A model generated the notes under the pieces. That model was not told where the DNA came from. It saw only the letters and a list, made by a program, of their open reading frames with translations, and did no database searches. A DNA stretch of 64,000 nt from Herbaspirillum sp. WKF16 (lineage in GTDB: Bacteria; Pseudomonadota; Gammaproteobacteria; Burkholderiales; Burkholderiaceae_D), in the NCBI RefSeq assembly GCF_028993615.1, contig NZ_CP118632.1:4402001-4466000 (forward strand), written 5' to 3'. The position numbers and the translations under genes are program-made. Below are positions 38,829-48,028 of this stretch, piece after piece; within the stretch, counting starts at the first letter, position 1; every line of letters starts with the position of its first letter.

Positions 38829-39380
38829 TCAGACCTCAGGCATGGGTGAAACAAGCGCGACCATATCTTCAAAGTCGATATACAGCTCCAAGCTCTCGCT
38901 ACCCAGAACTACCAGGCACTGAAGAAAGGATGCGAGAGAAATTGTGCCCTGAAAAATGTATGTGGCCAGTGTTCGGCCTGCAGGACCTGCGCCCAGCTCT
39001 ACAACGCGCCGGACCATCTCATCCATGGTCACCATAGGACGTCGACTCAGTTCCAACTCAACGATCCTAGTCGCACTCCTCTCCCAATCCTCGCCATTTT
39101 GGAGAGCAGCCGCCCATAGTGGCGGAACCTTTGCCTTAGAAATCCGCAGAATCTGCAAGAAGAGAACCAAACTGATCCGACCGCGCGACAACCTAGATGC
39201 AAGGCCACTCTTGGTCTCTTTAATACCCACATCTGCCAGCCGAAGCGCCACAAAATCGTAGGCAACATCTTTCCTTGTCATCACGACACGAACGACGCGA
39301 GACGACAGGGCCGACCATTGAGCATCAGCTGTCACAAATTTCCTTGCAATTGAATTTAATTGGCCTAACGTAAACGGCAT
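38829..39380 (-). CDS. Tandem DUF6471 protein
   Basis: 183 aa built of two similar units (about residues 18-80 and 98-160). Each starts with a Trp and an R/T-x-V-rich helix and contains a (R/F)(G)xISLxxFLQ core (SRGRISLVLFLQIL and FQGTISLASFLQCL). This matches the DUF6471 pattern, a compact helical domain that looks like a DNA- or RNA-binding HTH; usually one copy occurs. The start codon lies within an inverted repeat, suggesting self-regulation. It is divergent from tnsC and may regulate the element; that is inference. Confidence 0.65.
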   Translation of the reverse strand: MPFTLGQLNSIARKFVTADAQWSALSSRVVRVVMTRKDVAYDFVALRLADVGIKETKSGLASRLSRGRISLVLFLQILRISKAKVPPLWAAALQNGEDWERSATRIVELELSRRPMVTMDEMVRRVVELGAGPAGRTLATYIFQGTISLASFLQCLVVLGSESLELYIDFEDMVALVSPMPEV

Positions 39381-39406
39381 ATGGTTTGCCGTTTATGGCG
39401 AACCAT
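39371..39406. promoter_or_regulatory. Two interlocking palindromes at the DUF6471 start codon (operator candidate)
   Basis: TAAACGGCA (39371-39379) pairs perfectly with TGCCGTTTA (39387-39395). ATGGTTTGCC (39381-39390) pairs with GGCGAACCAT (39397-39406) with one mismatch. They overlap the start codon at 39378-39380 and its leader. Confidence 0.5.
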
Positions 39407-39539
39407 CTTGCGGAGCTCTGCAGGATGCCGCACGTGCTGCGATCATATTTTAGTGCAATCAGAACACGAAATATGCAGCAATAGTGGAAAGGGAGGACGA
39501 GCAAAAACTGCCATCGAAAAGTATACGGATGACAAAAGG

Positions 39540-39599
39540 TGGGGTAATATCGCCCCCAATTTTTTAACAATGAAAATGTTAAAAATGCAAATTACCCCA
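39540..39599. promoter_or_regulatory. Nested inverted repeats upstream of tnsC
   Basis: Outer arms TGGGGTAAT (39540-39548) and ATTACCCCA (39591-39599) match perfectly. Inner arms TTTTTAACA (39561-39569) and TGTTAAAAA (39577-39585) also match perfectly. The structure lies about 150 bp before tnsC in the 365-bp divergent region and could be an operator or an RNA structure. The rest of that region holds no supported gene. Confidence 0.5.
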
Positions 39600-39745
39600 T
39601 CTTGGTATCTAGTATATCGAGAAACGCGTATTTTTGCAACTTGTGGGGGCCCGGCATTTTTCTCGGGTTACTGACTACGTTCTTCAACCTGTTGGGACAT
39701 CCCTGCCAGAACGAGGAACTGGAATGAACTACAACTGCGCGAATT

Positions 39746-41146
39746 ATGAACAACGAAGTTGCGACAACAGGAAATGTCCAGGAGCCTGCAACGACGACTT
39801 GCGCCCCAACAGCTCCGAAGAGCGAGAACGGCGTTCAGGCACCCGGCTTTTTGCAGTCGAAAGAGATGGGCTTCTTCAGAGAAGCCATCCCAGAAACTCA
39901 ACTGCCCGCACTCCTCACCCACCGTGCGATCCCCTACGACACTTCATCAGAGCTGCTTACGGCTCCACTGGAAAAGCGCATGGAGGCGATTGTGGAAAAT
40001 TACGCTGTTGCGTATCGGCCCGTTGAAGAAGAATGCGACTTCGTGCATTTACTGTCAGCCAACATGCGCTCCAGCATGCGGGGACGAGACTTCAGTAATC
40101 CATCGTTCAAGCAACATTGGTACAACCACGAGTACATCAGGAAAGGCGGCCATCTTAATCCAATACCTACTTGCGTGCAGAACTTGGGCCGAAGCATGGT
40201 GCTGTACGGCCCCTCTCAGTGTGGAACCACGTCTCTACTTAAGCGAATCAAGATGCTGGCCGGCGAGACAATCCGGATAGAAGGTGGGGCCTATGAGCCG
40301 CCCATCGTGCATATCATCCCCATTCTTATCCTCACCTATCCCGCATGTGGGACAGTGCGAGGGCTCTTAACGGAGATGAGAGAAAAGCTACGCGCCGAGA
40401 TTACCTCCGCTGATAGTTCGCATAGGGCTCTAGAACAACTATCGGCAGCGGACATCAACCTTGCTACCAATGCAGCCATTGGCTTTTGCATTCGCTGCAT
40501 GGTCGGCGCAATCGTCATTGACGGCGCCTCGTCAAAATTCATCAATAAAGGAACTGCTGCCGTACTGTCATTCCTCGCGCGACTCAAGCTGGCTACAGGC
40601 ATTCCGCTGGTCTTAGCCGGCACATGCGCCTTCATGCATGTCACCGGCCTGGACGGCAGCACAAGCTCAAACCTTCTGGATGGAGACACAACATTCCTAC
40701 ATCCATTCTCGGGGCCACAGCTGAACGCCGATAAGCGCGTCAACACAGGCGGTCTTTGGTATCAACACAATGATTGGCATTGGTCTCTGGGTGTCCTCCC
40801 AAAAAAGATTCAGATGCCATCAATGCTGCCATTCTGGACTCACGCCCTTACCCGCGGCCGACGTGGCTGGCTCAAGGCGGGATTTAAAAAATTACACCTG
40901 CATCTGGCCAGAAATCCCGATGTGGCATTAAACGGTCTCGTGACCAAAGACCTGGTAACGGAAATATTTGATAAGGCATTGTTATTACAGAAGTCTGCGC
41001 GCGACGCTACCGCTAGCTCGGAAACAAAAAAAGCCGTTTCCGATGCGGAGTTCATCAGCCATATGGATCACTTCCTTCCATCGTTCTTCCATTTGCCTAA
41101 GTATAAGGAGCAGATGTACTCGCTAACGCGAAAGGCGGTTCAGTGA
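39746..41146 (+). CDS. tnsC: TnsC-like AAA+ transposition regulator with degenerate ATPase motifs
   Basis: 466 aa. TnsC normally binds ATP, polymerises on target DNA and links TnsD/TniQ to the TnsAB transposase. The P-loop is recognisable (G155 to S163, GPSQCGTTS) but residue 161, normally the essential Lys, is Thr. The Walker B strand reads AIVIDGAS with Gly260 where the catalytic Glu should be. A sensor-1-like VLAGT follows. Length is between TniB (~300) and Tn7 TnsC (555). No strong ribosome-binding site precedes 39746; a later ATG at 39869 is possible. The stop overlaps tnsD. The frame is intact, so this looks like selection rather than decay. Confidence 0.8.
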   Translation: MNNEVATTGNVQEPATTTCAPTAPKSENGVQAPGFLQSKEMGFFREAIPETQLPALLTHRAIPYDTSSELLTAPLEKRMEAIVENYAVAYRPVEEECDFVHLLSANMRSSMRGRDFSNPSFKQHWYNHEYIRKGGHLNPIPTCVQNLGRSMVLYGPSQCGTTSLLKRIKMLAGETIRIEGGAYEPPIVHIIPILILTYPACGTVRGLLTEMREKLRAEITSADSSHRALEQLSAADINLATNAAIGFCIRCMVGAIVIDGASSKFINKGTAAVLSFLARLKLATGIPLVLAGTCAFMHVTGLDGSTSSNLLDGDTTFLHPFSGPQLNADKRVNTGGLWYQHNDWHWSLGVLPKKIQMPSMLPFWTHALTRGRRGWLKAGFKKLHLHLARNPDVALNGLVTKDLVTEIFDKALLLQKSARDATASSETKKAVSDAEFISHMDHFLPSFFHLPKYKEQMYSLTRKAVQ

Positions 41147-42876
41147 ATATCCATCCAGATATCCACGTAGTGCCCGACCTTCCGTCCGGCGAGATCATTC
41201 CTGCATTCATATGGAGGATGATGAATTTCGGTGCTGCCTATTCAATGGATGGCGCATATAAAGCGCTTTACGGTAAAAGACGAGGGCTCGACGGGATGCC
41301 GAGCAATCTCGTCGCACTTCATGAATCCGTCGGGCATTTGTATAAGAGTCTCGATGAATGGGTTCACGAACATACGGAATACCACTTCTTCTGCTGTGGG
41401 CTCCCCCGCACGAAGTTCGAGGAGCAGTTGAGGCGATTGAAGTATCGGTTCAAGGGGCCCGTGAGACTGTGCCGTCTTCCTCCTATATTTGGCGTCCTGG
41501 AAGGACGCTACCGTAAATGCCCAGAATGCGAAGCGCAGCAATTGGCTCGGGTCGGCTTTTCATTTATTCACAGGTTTATGGGAGCCCCGTTTATTCAATA
41601 CTGCCCCGAGCACCGGCTCCCCTTGGCAGGATTTCACTCCCAAATTCTTCTCTTCGACAAGCATTGCGAACAGCCTGCAACTCCAGCGCAGGTTGATCAT
41701 GACGTTGAACTTGGGAACCGTATCAATCACTGCATGCTTGTGAGCGCAGAACAATCGGGATATCACAAAGAGGAAGTGGTTACGAAACTCAAAGCTTCGG
41801 GTTGGATTAGCGATTCTGGTCGGCTACATCTGACTGAATTTACTCAGCGGTTTTGCAAGAGGTTTTACAGAACTTTCGCAGATGCGCGTCTTGACTACCT
41901 CACCCAGTCCGACAAGCACATCAATGACGCACTTCGCTCTCTCCTTCGGGAAGAGAGAGGGATTCACCCTATCTGGTGCATCTTGTTCGTCTGGTTTTCC
42001 GAGTCAGAGCTTCGGCTAGCTACGAAATCAGCCGTGAAAAATTTGCGTGTCACAAAAACTCCCACGAAGGAGGAGATTGCCTCGCAAATGGAGCAACACG
42101 GCACCTTGACGGCCACGGCAAAGGCAATGGGCATAGACATGGCGAAGCTAACCTGCCTCTGCTCAAGCTACATGATTCCATTTAATGCGAAGCCCAAGAA
42201 GTACGACGCGGCACTTGTTTCCGCCATCAATGCAGCCTATGACAAGGGAATGCGTCCTGCCGATGTGATGAAGAGGTTTCGGATCAGCCAGACCATGGCC
42301 TACCGCATTCTTCGCGGCCGGGCAGATGACCTTAACCCCGAGAACAAGGCTATTGGGTTGAGAACCGAGGAAGCAAAGAGGCGTTGGCTAGCTGCTATCG
42401 AAAGCCGCCCCGGGCTTAGTTATACAGCACTTCGAAAATTGCATCAGCGTGTCTGGATGCAGCTTTACAGGAAGGCGCCAGAGTGGCTGAAATTGCACCG
42501 GCCGACCGCTTCCGTTGCAGGACCGCGTACACGTCGGAGAGCGCCTGGCGAACTCTTGAAGCTATTTGGCTCTGCTCTTAATGAGGCCAACGCACAATGC
42601 CGCCGCAGTAACGCTCGGCCTGTTCATATATCTCTGTACCGATTGCGATCACTCACTGGCATCAGCGAGTCCACCCAACGGGGACTGCAACGCGCTCGGG
42701 TTCTACAGGAATCTTATGAAACCCGGCCACGATTTATAAATCGGCGCCTCAATTGGGTTCGTAACCGCAATAAAAATATGAGCCTGAAAACCTGGGACCT
42801 GGCTAGGAGAGCAGGCCTGAGAAAACAAACAGTGCTTGAAGCGCGAAGCACAAAGACAAAGAAGCAAAGGAACTAG
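41143..42876 (+). CDS. tnsD: TnsD/TniQ-family target selector (first copy)
   Basis: 577 aa from a GTG overlapping the tnsC stop (GTGA). The N-terminal TniQ domain has a C126-x2-C129 / C154-x2-H157 zinc site (CPEC, YCPEH). The C-terminal region contains an HTH (DVMKRFRISQTMAYRILRG) and many basic residues, as expected for DNA recognition. Given insertion in attTn7, one of the two TniQ proteins should read the glmS end; this longer one is the better candidate, by inference. Confidence 0.82.
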   Translation: MNIHPDIHVVPDLPSGEIIPAFIWRMMNFGAAYSMDGAYKALYGKRRGLDGMPSNLVALHESVGHLYKSLDEWVHEHTEYHFFCCGLPRTKFEEQLRRLKYRFKGPVRLCRLPPIFGVLEGRYRKCPECEAQQLARVGFSFIHRFMGAPFIQYCPEHRLPLAGFHSQILLFDKHCEQPATPAQVDHDVELGNRINHCMLVSAEQSGYHKEEVVTKLKASGWISDSGRLHLTEFTQRFCKRFYRTFADARLDYLTQSDKHINDALRSLLREERGIHPIWCILFVWFSESELRLATKSAVKNLRVTKTPTKEEIASQMEQHGTLTATAKAMGIDMAKLTCLCSSYMIPFNAKPKKYDAALVSAINAAYDKGMRPADVMKRFRISQTMAYRILRGRADDLNPENKAIGLRTEEAKRRWLAAIESRPGLSYTALRKLHQRVWMQLYRKAPEWLKLHRPTASVAGPRTRRRAPGELLKLFGSALNEANAQCRRSNARPVHISLYRLRSLTGISESTQRGLQRARVLQESYETRPRFINRRLNWVRNRNKNMSLKTWDLARRAGLRKQTVLEARSTKTKKQRN

Positions 42877-42880
42877 AAAA

Positions 42881-44521
42881 TTGGCTCAGATTGATAGAAA
42901 TGCAGCATTGGTTGTCGCTCGAATTAGTCCCGAAGAACACATTTCAGGATATCTAGCGGTTCAAGGCTTACGACGGAATACGTTTGAGAGGTTACTCATG
43001 CCGAAGAGTGTGTCTAACGAAACGAATAAACCAGCATGGGTATTTCCCACAGGAATTCAGTCGATTGCCAATGAATACGCAGATGTCCTACCGGATGCAG
43101 AGGCCCTGCTCATGAAGCACACACTGTTCCCATACTTTTCACCATTCCTAGATGAAGTGGATACCGATGTACTTCGTCGCCATCATCTTGACGAGGCACA
43201 GCGAGGGATCGCCTCCACGACTGGTAGCCATATGTTCAGAGGGAAGATGGCGGTTTGTATCGACTGCATCGGTGAAGACCTTTCCCATGAATCTGGACCG
43301 GGTTACGCGACTTGGAAGCGACTTCATCACATACCTCGAATGTTGATGTGTCCGCAGCACGGGCAGCCATTAATGACTTTTTGCGAATCTTGCCAGGACG
43401 GCCATCGCAGACTCAAATCGCACTGGCTTCCAAGCACGTCATGTCTGTGTGGCGGAAGTCTAAAGGTCATAGCCAACGTTGCAGCCAATGACGAGGCCTC
43501 AGAAATGGTTCTAGCTGGAATGGCGGAGGCGGCATTGCTTGGAAAAATACCCGAGCATCTTTCTCCAACCCAGATTTCCGATCTCACACATGCTGCACTC
43601 AGCAGTTTTTCTTCCTCAGAGGAAATCATTGTTGCGCGTCTAGAGGATGCCCTGTTGAGCGCCTTTGGCCCCTCGGTACTGGAAAGCCTTCACATCCGAA
43701 AAACCACAATGAAGCGTTTGGCCGGAGTTCCGCGATTCCGGAACCTTGGCCCTGTGAGAACACCTATTCACGTTATGGCGGTTGTCCATGCGGTGTTTGG
43801 AGGATTTGAGCAAATTATGAATATGGCAAAGAGCACTAGCTCCTATTCAAAGTCTATCGCCCAATTATCTACCCCTGAATCAAAGGGGATAAATTCCTCA
43901 TCCAAATGGCAATTGCAAAAGCTCACATACGCAGAACGTCTGAATTCTCTTTCCAAAAGAAAGAGACAAGCTATCACCATGCAACACCGCTCATGGATAA
44001 AACAAAAAAAACGTGAGAACCCTAGTTTCAAGAGAACAGACATTCCCCTTTTTGAAGGAGGATACGCCGTTCAATTGCATATGAGCGCAATAGACAGTGC
44101 TTGGTTTGAAAGCACCCTCCCGCCTCAGATGCTGTCAGCGCGCCAAAGGAAAAACGAGAGTGCAATCCAACTACGAATAAGCCATCTGGAAACCTATATC
44201 AAAAATCGGTACGAGCTGGCTATATCCACGAAACCCTTTTCCCGAATCTCTGAGCGATATCTACTGAATGGATTTCCGTCGGAGTCAAGTAAGTCAATGG
44301 CACACAAGTCAGTGGCCATCGTTTCGCTTCTGAACACGCTTAAGGACACCAATGAGACTTTCCGAATGAGAGTTACACCTCTTATTTGCTCACACGTGCG
44401 AACGGTTTCTCCTGGCCATCATTTTGGTGTTGAAGAATCATTTACAAAGCTCAATACACATCGAAATTTTGTAAAGCGTCTGTGGAAAGCAAAACAATGG
44501 TTAAACACTCAAAACCTCTAA
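42881..44521 (+). CDS. TniQ-family protein (second target-selector copy)
   Basis: 546 aa if started at the TTG at 42881, which follows AAAGGAACTAG and begins 4 bp after the tnsD stop; an earlier in-frame TTG at 42836 would overlap tnsD. The zinc site C126-x2-C129 / C157-x2-H160 has nearly the same spacing as the first copy. Additional Cys pairs (CESC, CLCGG) follow. The N-terminal RISPEEHISGYLAVQGL is a typical TniQ opening. It may serve a second target pathway, replacing TnsE, or act together with TnsD. Confidence 0.8.
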   Translation: MAQIDRNAALVVARISPEEHISGYLAVQGLRRNTFERLLMPKSVSNETNKPAWVFPTGIQSIANEYADVLPDAEALLMKHTLFPYFSPFLDEVDTDVLRRHHLDEAQRGIASTTGSHMFRGKMAVCIDCIGEDLSHESGPGYATWKRLHHIPRMLMCPQHGQPLMTFCESCQDGHRRLKSHWLPSTSCLCGGSLKVIANVAANDEASEMVLAGMAEAALLGKIPEHLSPTQISDLTHAALSSFSSSEEIIVARLEDALLSAFGPSVLESLHIRKTTMKRLAGVPRFRNLGPVRTPIHVMAVVHAVFGGFEQIMNMAKSTSSYSKSIAQLSTPESKGINSSSKWQLQKLTYAERLNSLSKRKRQAITMQHRSWIKQKKRENPSFKRTDIPLFEGGYAVQLHMSAIDSAWFESTLPPQMLSARQRKNESAIQLRISHLETYIKNRYELAISTKPFSRISERYLLNGFPSESSKSMAHKSVAIVSLLNTLKDTNETFRMRVTPLICSHVRTVSPGHHFGVEESFTKLNTHRNFVKRLWKAKQWLNTQNL

Positions 44522-45459
44522 TGGACCGTTTCAGCCAACTTCCATTTTCTCGCGGAGAGGCGCACAGGATTCAGCTTGCACGCGTGCAAAATCAGACGCC
44601 GCTTCCGTCACCTTTACGCTGGGATTTCAATGGCAGCCCTTTCCACGACTTGGAAATTGAATTGCCAATGTATGACCCTCGTGGATATCCCAGCGTTATC
44701 AACACAAAAGAGTTTAAAACTTGGAATAAGGCCACGGAGAGCATATTCGGCATACCTGGAAACGGCCCAAGCTTGAAAAGTGGTGGGCTCTACGTTCCAT
44801 GCCAATCATGGCTTGAACACAAATTTCTTCGGTTCGCGAATATGGAGCCAAGCATCGTAGAAATTCGTGGCCAGTATCCAGTATGGGACCGATCAACGTA
44901 TGCAAGAAACAAGGAACTCAATATAAACATGTTGGGCACCGCCATCAAGGCCATTGATTTTTGCGTCACCGTGAAGCCCCGAACGAGCGGCCCTCTTCAA
45001 TACGTTGGTGTGTCCTGCAAATATGAAAATGAATTGGAAACTTCAAAGGTAATTCGGCGACATGAGGACGAAGACCGCTTGTTTGATATCCCAGGCTCTC
45101 AACACATCATCATCACGGAGCAATCAATTACACAGCTACAGGACGAAAACAACCTGATGCTCCATTCATACATGCAAAAAACCGAGACTATTGAGCCGAT
45201 TTACGTAGCGCATGCCCGTGAACTTGCACGGCGTTTGCACGACTCCACTGCAAGCGGACCGCTCGAGAGGGTCTTAGGTATCACTTGTACCAAAATGGAG
45301 TTAGATCGGGAATCCACCGGATACATGTTATTTGCTCTGGCTCATTACCTAGGTTTCCTCCGTTGGAATCACCACCACAGATTGGACCCGAAACTATCAA
45401 TGATGCTTGAGCCGCCAGCTTCATCGACATACGGCAGTATCCGCCGTAAGGAGAAATGA
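44497..45459 (+). CDS. tnsA: TnsA endonuclease subunit
   Basis: 320 aa from the ATG at 44497, preceded by GGAAAG; a GTG at 44482 and an ATG at 44521 (TAATG overlap with tniQ) are alternatives. TnsA cuts the 5' ends of the transposon so that it moves by cut-and-paste. The nuclease residues are visible: Glu107 in SWLEHKF, Asp154 in KAIDFCV, Lys175 in VSCKYE, with spacing similar to Tn7 TnsA (E63, D114, K132). The stop overlaps the tnsB start (ATGATG). Confidence 0.88.
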   Translation: MVKHSKPLMDRFSQLPFSRGEAHRIQLARVQNQTPLPSPLRWDFNGSPFHDLEIELPMYDPRGYPSVINTKEFKTWNKATESIFGIPGNGPSLKSGGLYVPCQSWLEHKFLRFANMEPSIVEIRGQYPVWDRSTYARNKELNINMLGTAIKAIDFCVTVKPRTSGPLQYVGVSCKYENELETSKVIRRHEDEDRLFDIPGSQHIIITEQSITQLQDENNLMLHSYMQKTETIEPIYVAHARELARRLHDSTASGPLERVLGITCTKMELDRESTGYMLFALAHYLGFLRWNHHHRLDPKLSMMLEPPASSTYGSIRRKEK

Positions 45460-47741
45460 TGGAATTTATCCCTGATCAAAAATTCAAACTTCCACTCAAT
45501 CGCACATCTCTATGGTCATTGAAAACGGCTGCGAACGAGCCTACCAAATACTATCGAGTTCTTGTCGAAGACAGAAATTGGGTACACGTTATCGAAGTCG
45601 GTGAAAGTATCGATGGCGAATACAAAATCCATCCCGCCCCTACGAGCGCGAAACTACATAAACCACTTCCTGCAGTTGATGTCTTGCGTTGGGGACGCGC
45701 AGGCAAGCTCTTGCCAAGAGATGCAGAGAATTGGGGTATTCCAAATGAAATGAAACACCCCAAACAGATGGATGCTAAGGATAGTTATAAATTCCGACTG
45801 AAGAACCTTTTGGTGCGAAAGCTAAAGCAGAAGTTTGGCGATGGATTGGTTACAAGCATAAAGATATTCAGCGGAGCAGTTACTTGGGCCATGTCTAAGG
45901 TACCGCTGAGCAGGCCTACGATTCGGTCAGCTATCTTCGCCGACCAGTTTTATGGCGGGCATCCAAATGCACAGATCGACCAAGACTGGTTGAAGGGCGG
46001 GAAAGGAATTGCACGCCGTGGCAAGCGAAAGAATGATGGCACCCTCGTGATGTCCGGTCGTCGAAGTGATGCCGAGAAAATTAATCCAAAGACAGCCGCA
46101 CCAAGAAAGCTTGTGTCCAAGAGGTTTTTAACACTTCTCCGAAAGGAGGTGGTGAAGCGACTTGAAGACGATGAGGAGTCTGCTGCTGTCATTTACAGGG
46201 ACTTCGTCTCTACCCGGGTAGGCATCAACGGCAAGACGGATGCCGATAAATATCCTGTTCATCCAAAGCATCTACCCAATGAGGATTACGGGCTTGAGTT
46301 GACGCGAGGCATTCTTAGAGAAGAGAAGAAGCTTCGAAACCGCGGCCTAGAATATGAGCCGCTCCATACGCGTGCGCCAAGTGGGGGGAGTGCTCGGGAT
46401 ATCGTGTACCGCGAACTATCTGTATACGACATCGATGGAACATTGGCTGACAATTTCCTACTTTACGAAGGAAAAAAGATATCAATCGATGGAAAGGGTC
46501 GCCCGACGGTATTACTCGCCGTTGACCGGACCAGTGCCGCCATCGTTGGCTGGTACGTGACATTCGGATTTGAAGATGGCGATGCCTATCTCTCATGTGT
46601 TTTTAGCGCATACACGCCGAAAGACAAGGAACTTACGCGCTGGGGTGTTCCAGACCTTCCCGGTATGGTCTTTGGCTGTGCTAGTGCGATATTCATAGAT
46701 CGAGGGCCTGGTGTATCGAAGGCGGTGCAAAAGGCCATTGTCGAGCGATTGAAAGCATGCTCTCTAATCGCGGCACCTAGGAATGCCAAGGGAAAAGGCC
46801 ATGCCGAACAGGCAATGCGCTGGTTCCAAAAAGCACTCGTCAAAATCCCCGGCTCGATCCACGGCACCGGTAACGCTGAGAAAGATAGAAAGAGGCGGGC
46901 CAACATTAAATCTGGGGATGCCGTCACCTTGGAAGAATTCATGGCCGGCCTACTCACCGCTATCAGCGATAGAAATCTCCGGCCTGTTTCCAGAAGAAGA
47001 CTGAGCTTGAAAATGCTAATGAAGGGAGTGAAGCCAACGCCCTATCACATTTATGAATTCAATAAAGCTAACCGCAAGGGCGATTTCAGTTGGGATTGGC
47101 CGGAAGAAACCATTTATAGGAAACTCTGCACGGCCTACCCTAGAACCGTTCAATCGAATGGGTTAGTCACAGTGAAGAGAATTTCATATGAAAATGACAT
47201 TTTGAAGCAAGATGCCGAAGAATATGCGCAAGCCCATCGTGGCCGGGGAATGAAGATCGTGGTTCACACAATCCCAAATGCACCATTCGAACTTTGGTGG
47301 GAGCGGGAGAAAGGAAACCCGATTAGCCTGTATGCCATTGAGCACGAAAAAGTAGACTATGACGACCGTGCGGACTTCTTGAACGACTACCTGAACAAGC
47401 TGGAGAGGTCTGCGAATGCGCTATACAAGTATGGTCAAGCCGTGAAATCCTATAACAGGCGTAAAACTGGACGCTTATCTAAGGCAAAGCAAGCTACTGT
47501 GGACGAAACCGAACAGCGTTCCACCATTCCAGCGCCGGCTCCAGAGCCACAAGGAGCGGTGGAAGCTCGGAAAGCACGTAAGATGATGAAAGCGGATCAG
47601 CAGCGGAGCGACCATGAGGCTCGGAAGGAACAGCTTGGTATTGAACCATCCAAGCCCGAAGCGCCGACCGCTCATGAAGAAGCAATGACAATTGAACGCA
47701 CAACACTGAATGACAACCAGGTGCTTTACAAGGATTACTAG
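45456..47741 (+). CDS. tnsB: TnsB DDE transposase
   Basis: 761 aa. TnsB binds the transposon ends and makes the 3' cuts and joins. An rve integrase core is clear: Asp327 in YDIDGTLAD, Asp415 in AIFIDRGPG and Glu451 in KGHAEQAMRW. The D-D spacing of 88 residues equals that of Tn7 TnsB and the D-E spacing is 36 against 35. A basic N-terminal region carries the end-binding HTH domains. A charged, Lys/Glu/Pro-rich tail may contact TnsC. It is the last gene of the tns operon. Confidence 0.9.
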   Translation: MMEFIPDQKFKLPLNRTSLWSLKTAANEPTKYYRVLVEDRNWVHVIEVGESIDGEYKIHPAPTSAKLHKPLPAVDVLRWGRAGKLLPRDAENWGIPNEMKHPKQMDAKDSYKFRLKNLLVRKLKQKFGDGLVTSIKIFSGAVTWAMSKVPLSRPTIRSAIFADQFYGGHPNAQIDQDWLKGGKGIARRGKRKNDGTLVMSGRRSDAEKINPKTAAPRKLVSKRFLTLLRKEVVKRLEDDEESAAVIYRDFVSTRVGINGKTDADKYPVHPKHLPNEDYGLELTRGILREEKKLRNRGLEYEPLHTRAPSGGSARDIVYRELSVYDIDGTLADNFLLYEGKKISIDGKGRPTVLLAVDRTSAAIVGWYVTFGFEDGDAYLSCVFSAYTPKDKELTRWGVPDLPGMVFGCASAIFIDRGPGVSKAVQKAIVERLKACSLIAAPRNAKGKGHAEQAMRWFQKALVKIPGSIHGTGNAEKDRKRRANIKSGDAVTLEEFMAGLLTAISDRNLRPVSRRRLSLKMLMKGVKPTPYHIYEFNKANRKGDFSWDWPEETIYRKLCTAYPRTVQSNGLVTVKRISYENDILKQDAEEYAQAHRGRGMKIVVHTIPNAPFELWWEREKGNPISLYAIEHEKVDYDDRADFLNDYLNKLERSANALYKYGQAVKSYNRRKTGRLSKAKQATVDETEQRSTIPAPAPEPQGAVEARKARKMMKADQQRSDHEARKEQLGIEPSKPEAPTAHEEAMTIERTTLNDNQVLYKDY

Positions 47742-48028
47742 TCTAATTTTGGCTGATGCCCTCGGCTACATCATCTGATGGGCCTCATAGCTTACGTCGA
47801 GTTCGGCGACGCCCAGTAATAGCGGATGACGTCGCCAGGTCATGCTGGAAGCTAGCGCGACGGCAACTTCGCTTTACTCTAGAGGAAATTAGGAAGTGCT
47901 GATAGACGCTAACCGACCCAGTGCAGGAACGGAAGGCTTCCCTATGTTAGATTTGATCCACTTAGCTATGGAGGGAAGGCTAAGTTGATACTGCGCTTCT
48001 TCATCAAAAATCCAAGAAAGGAATACGC

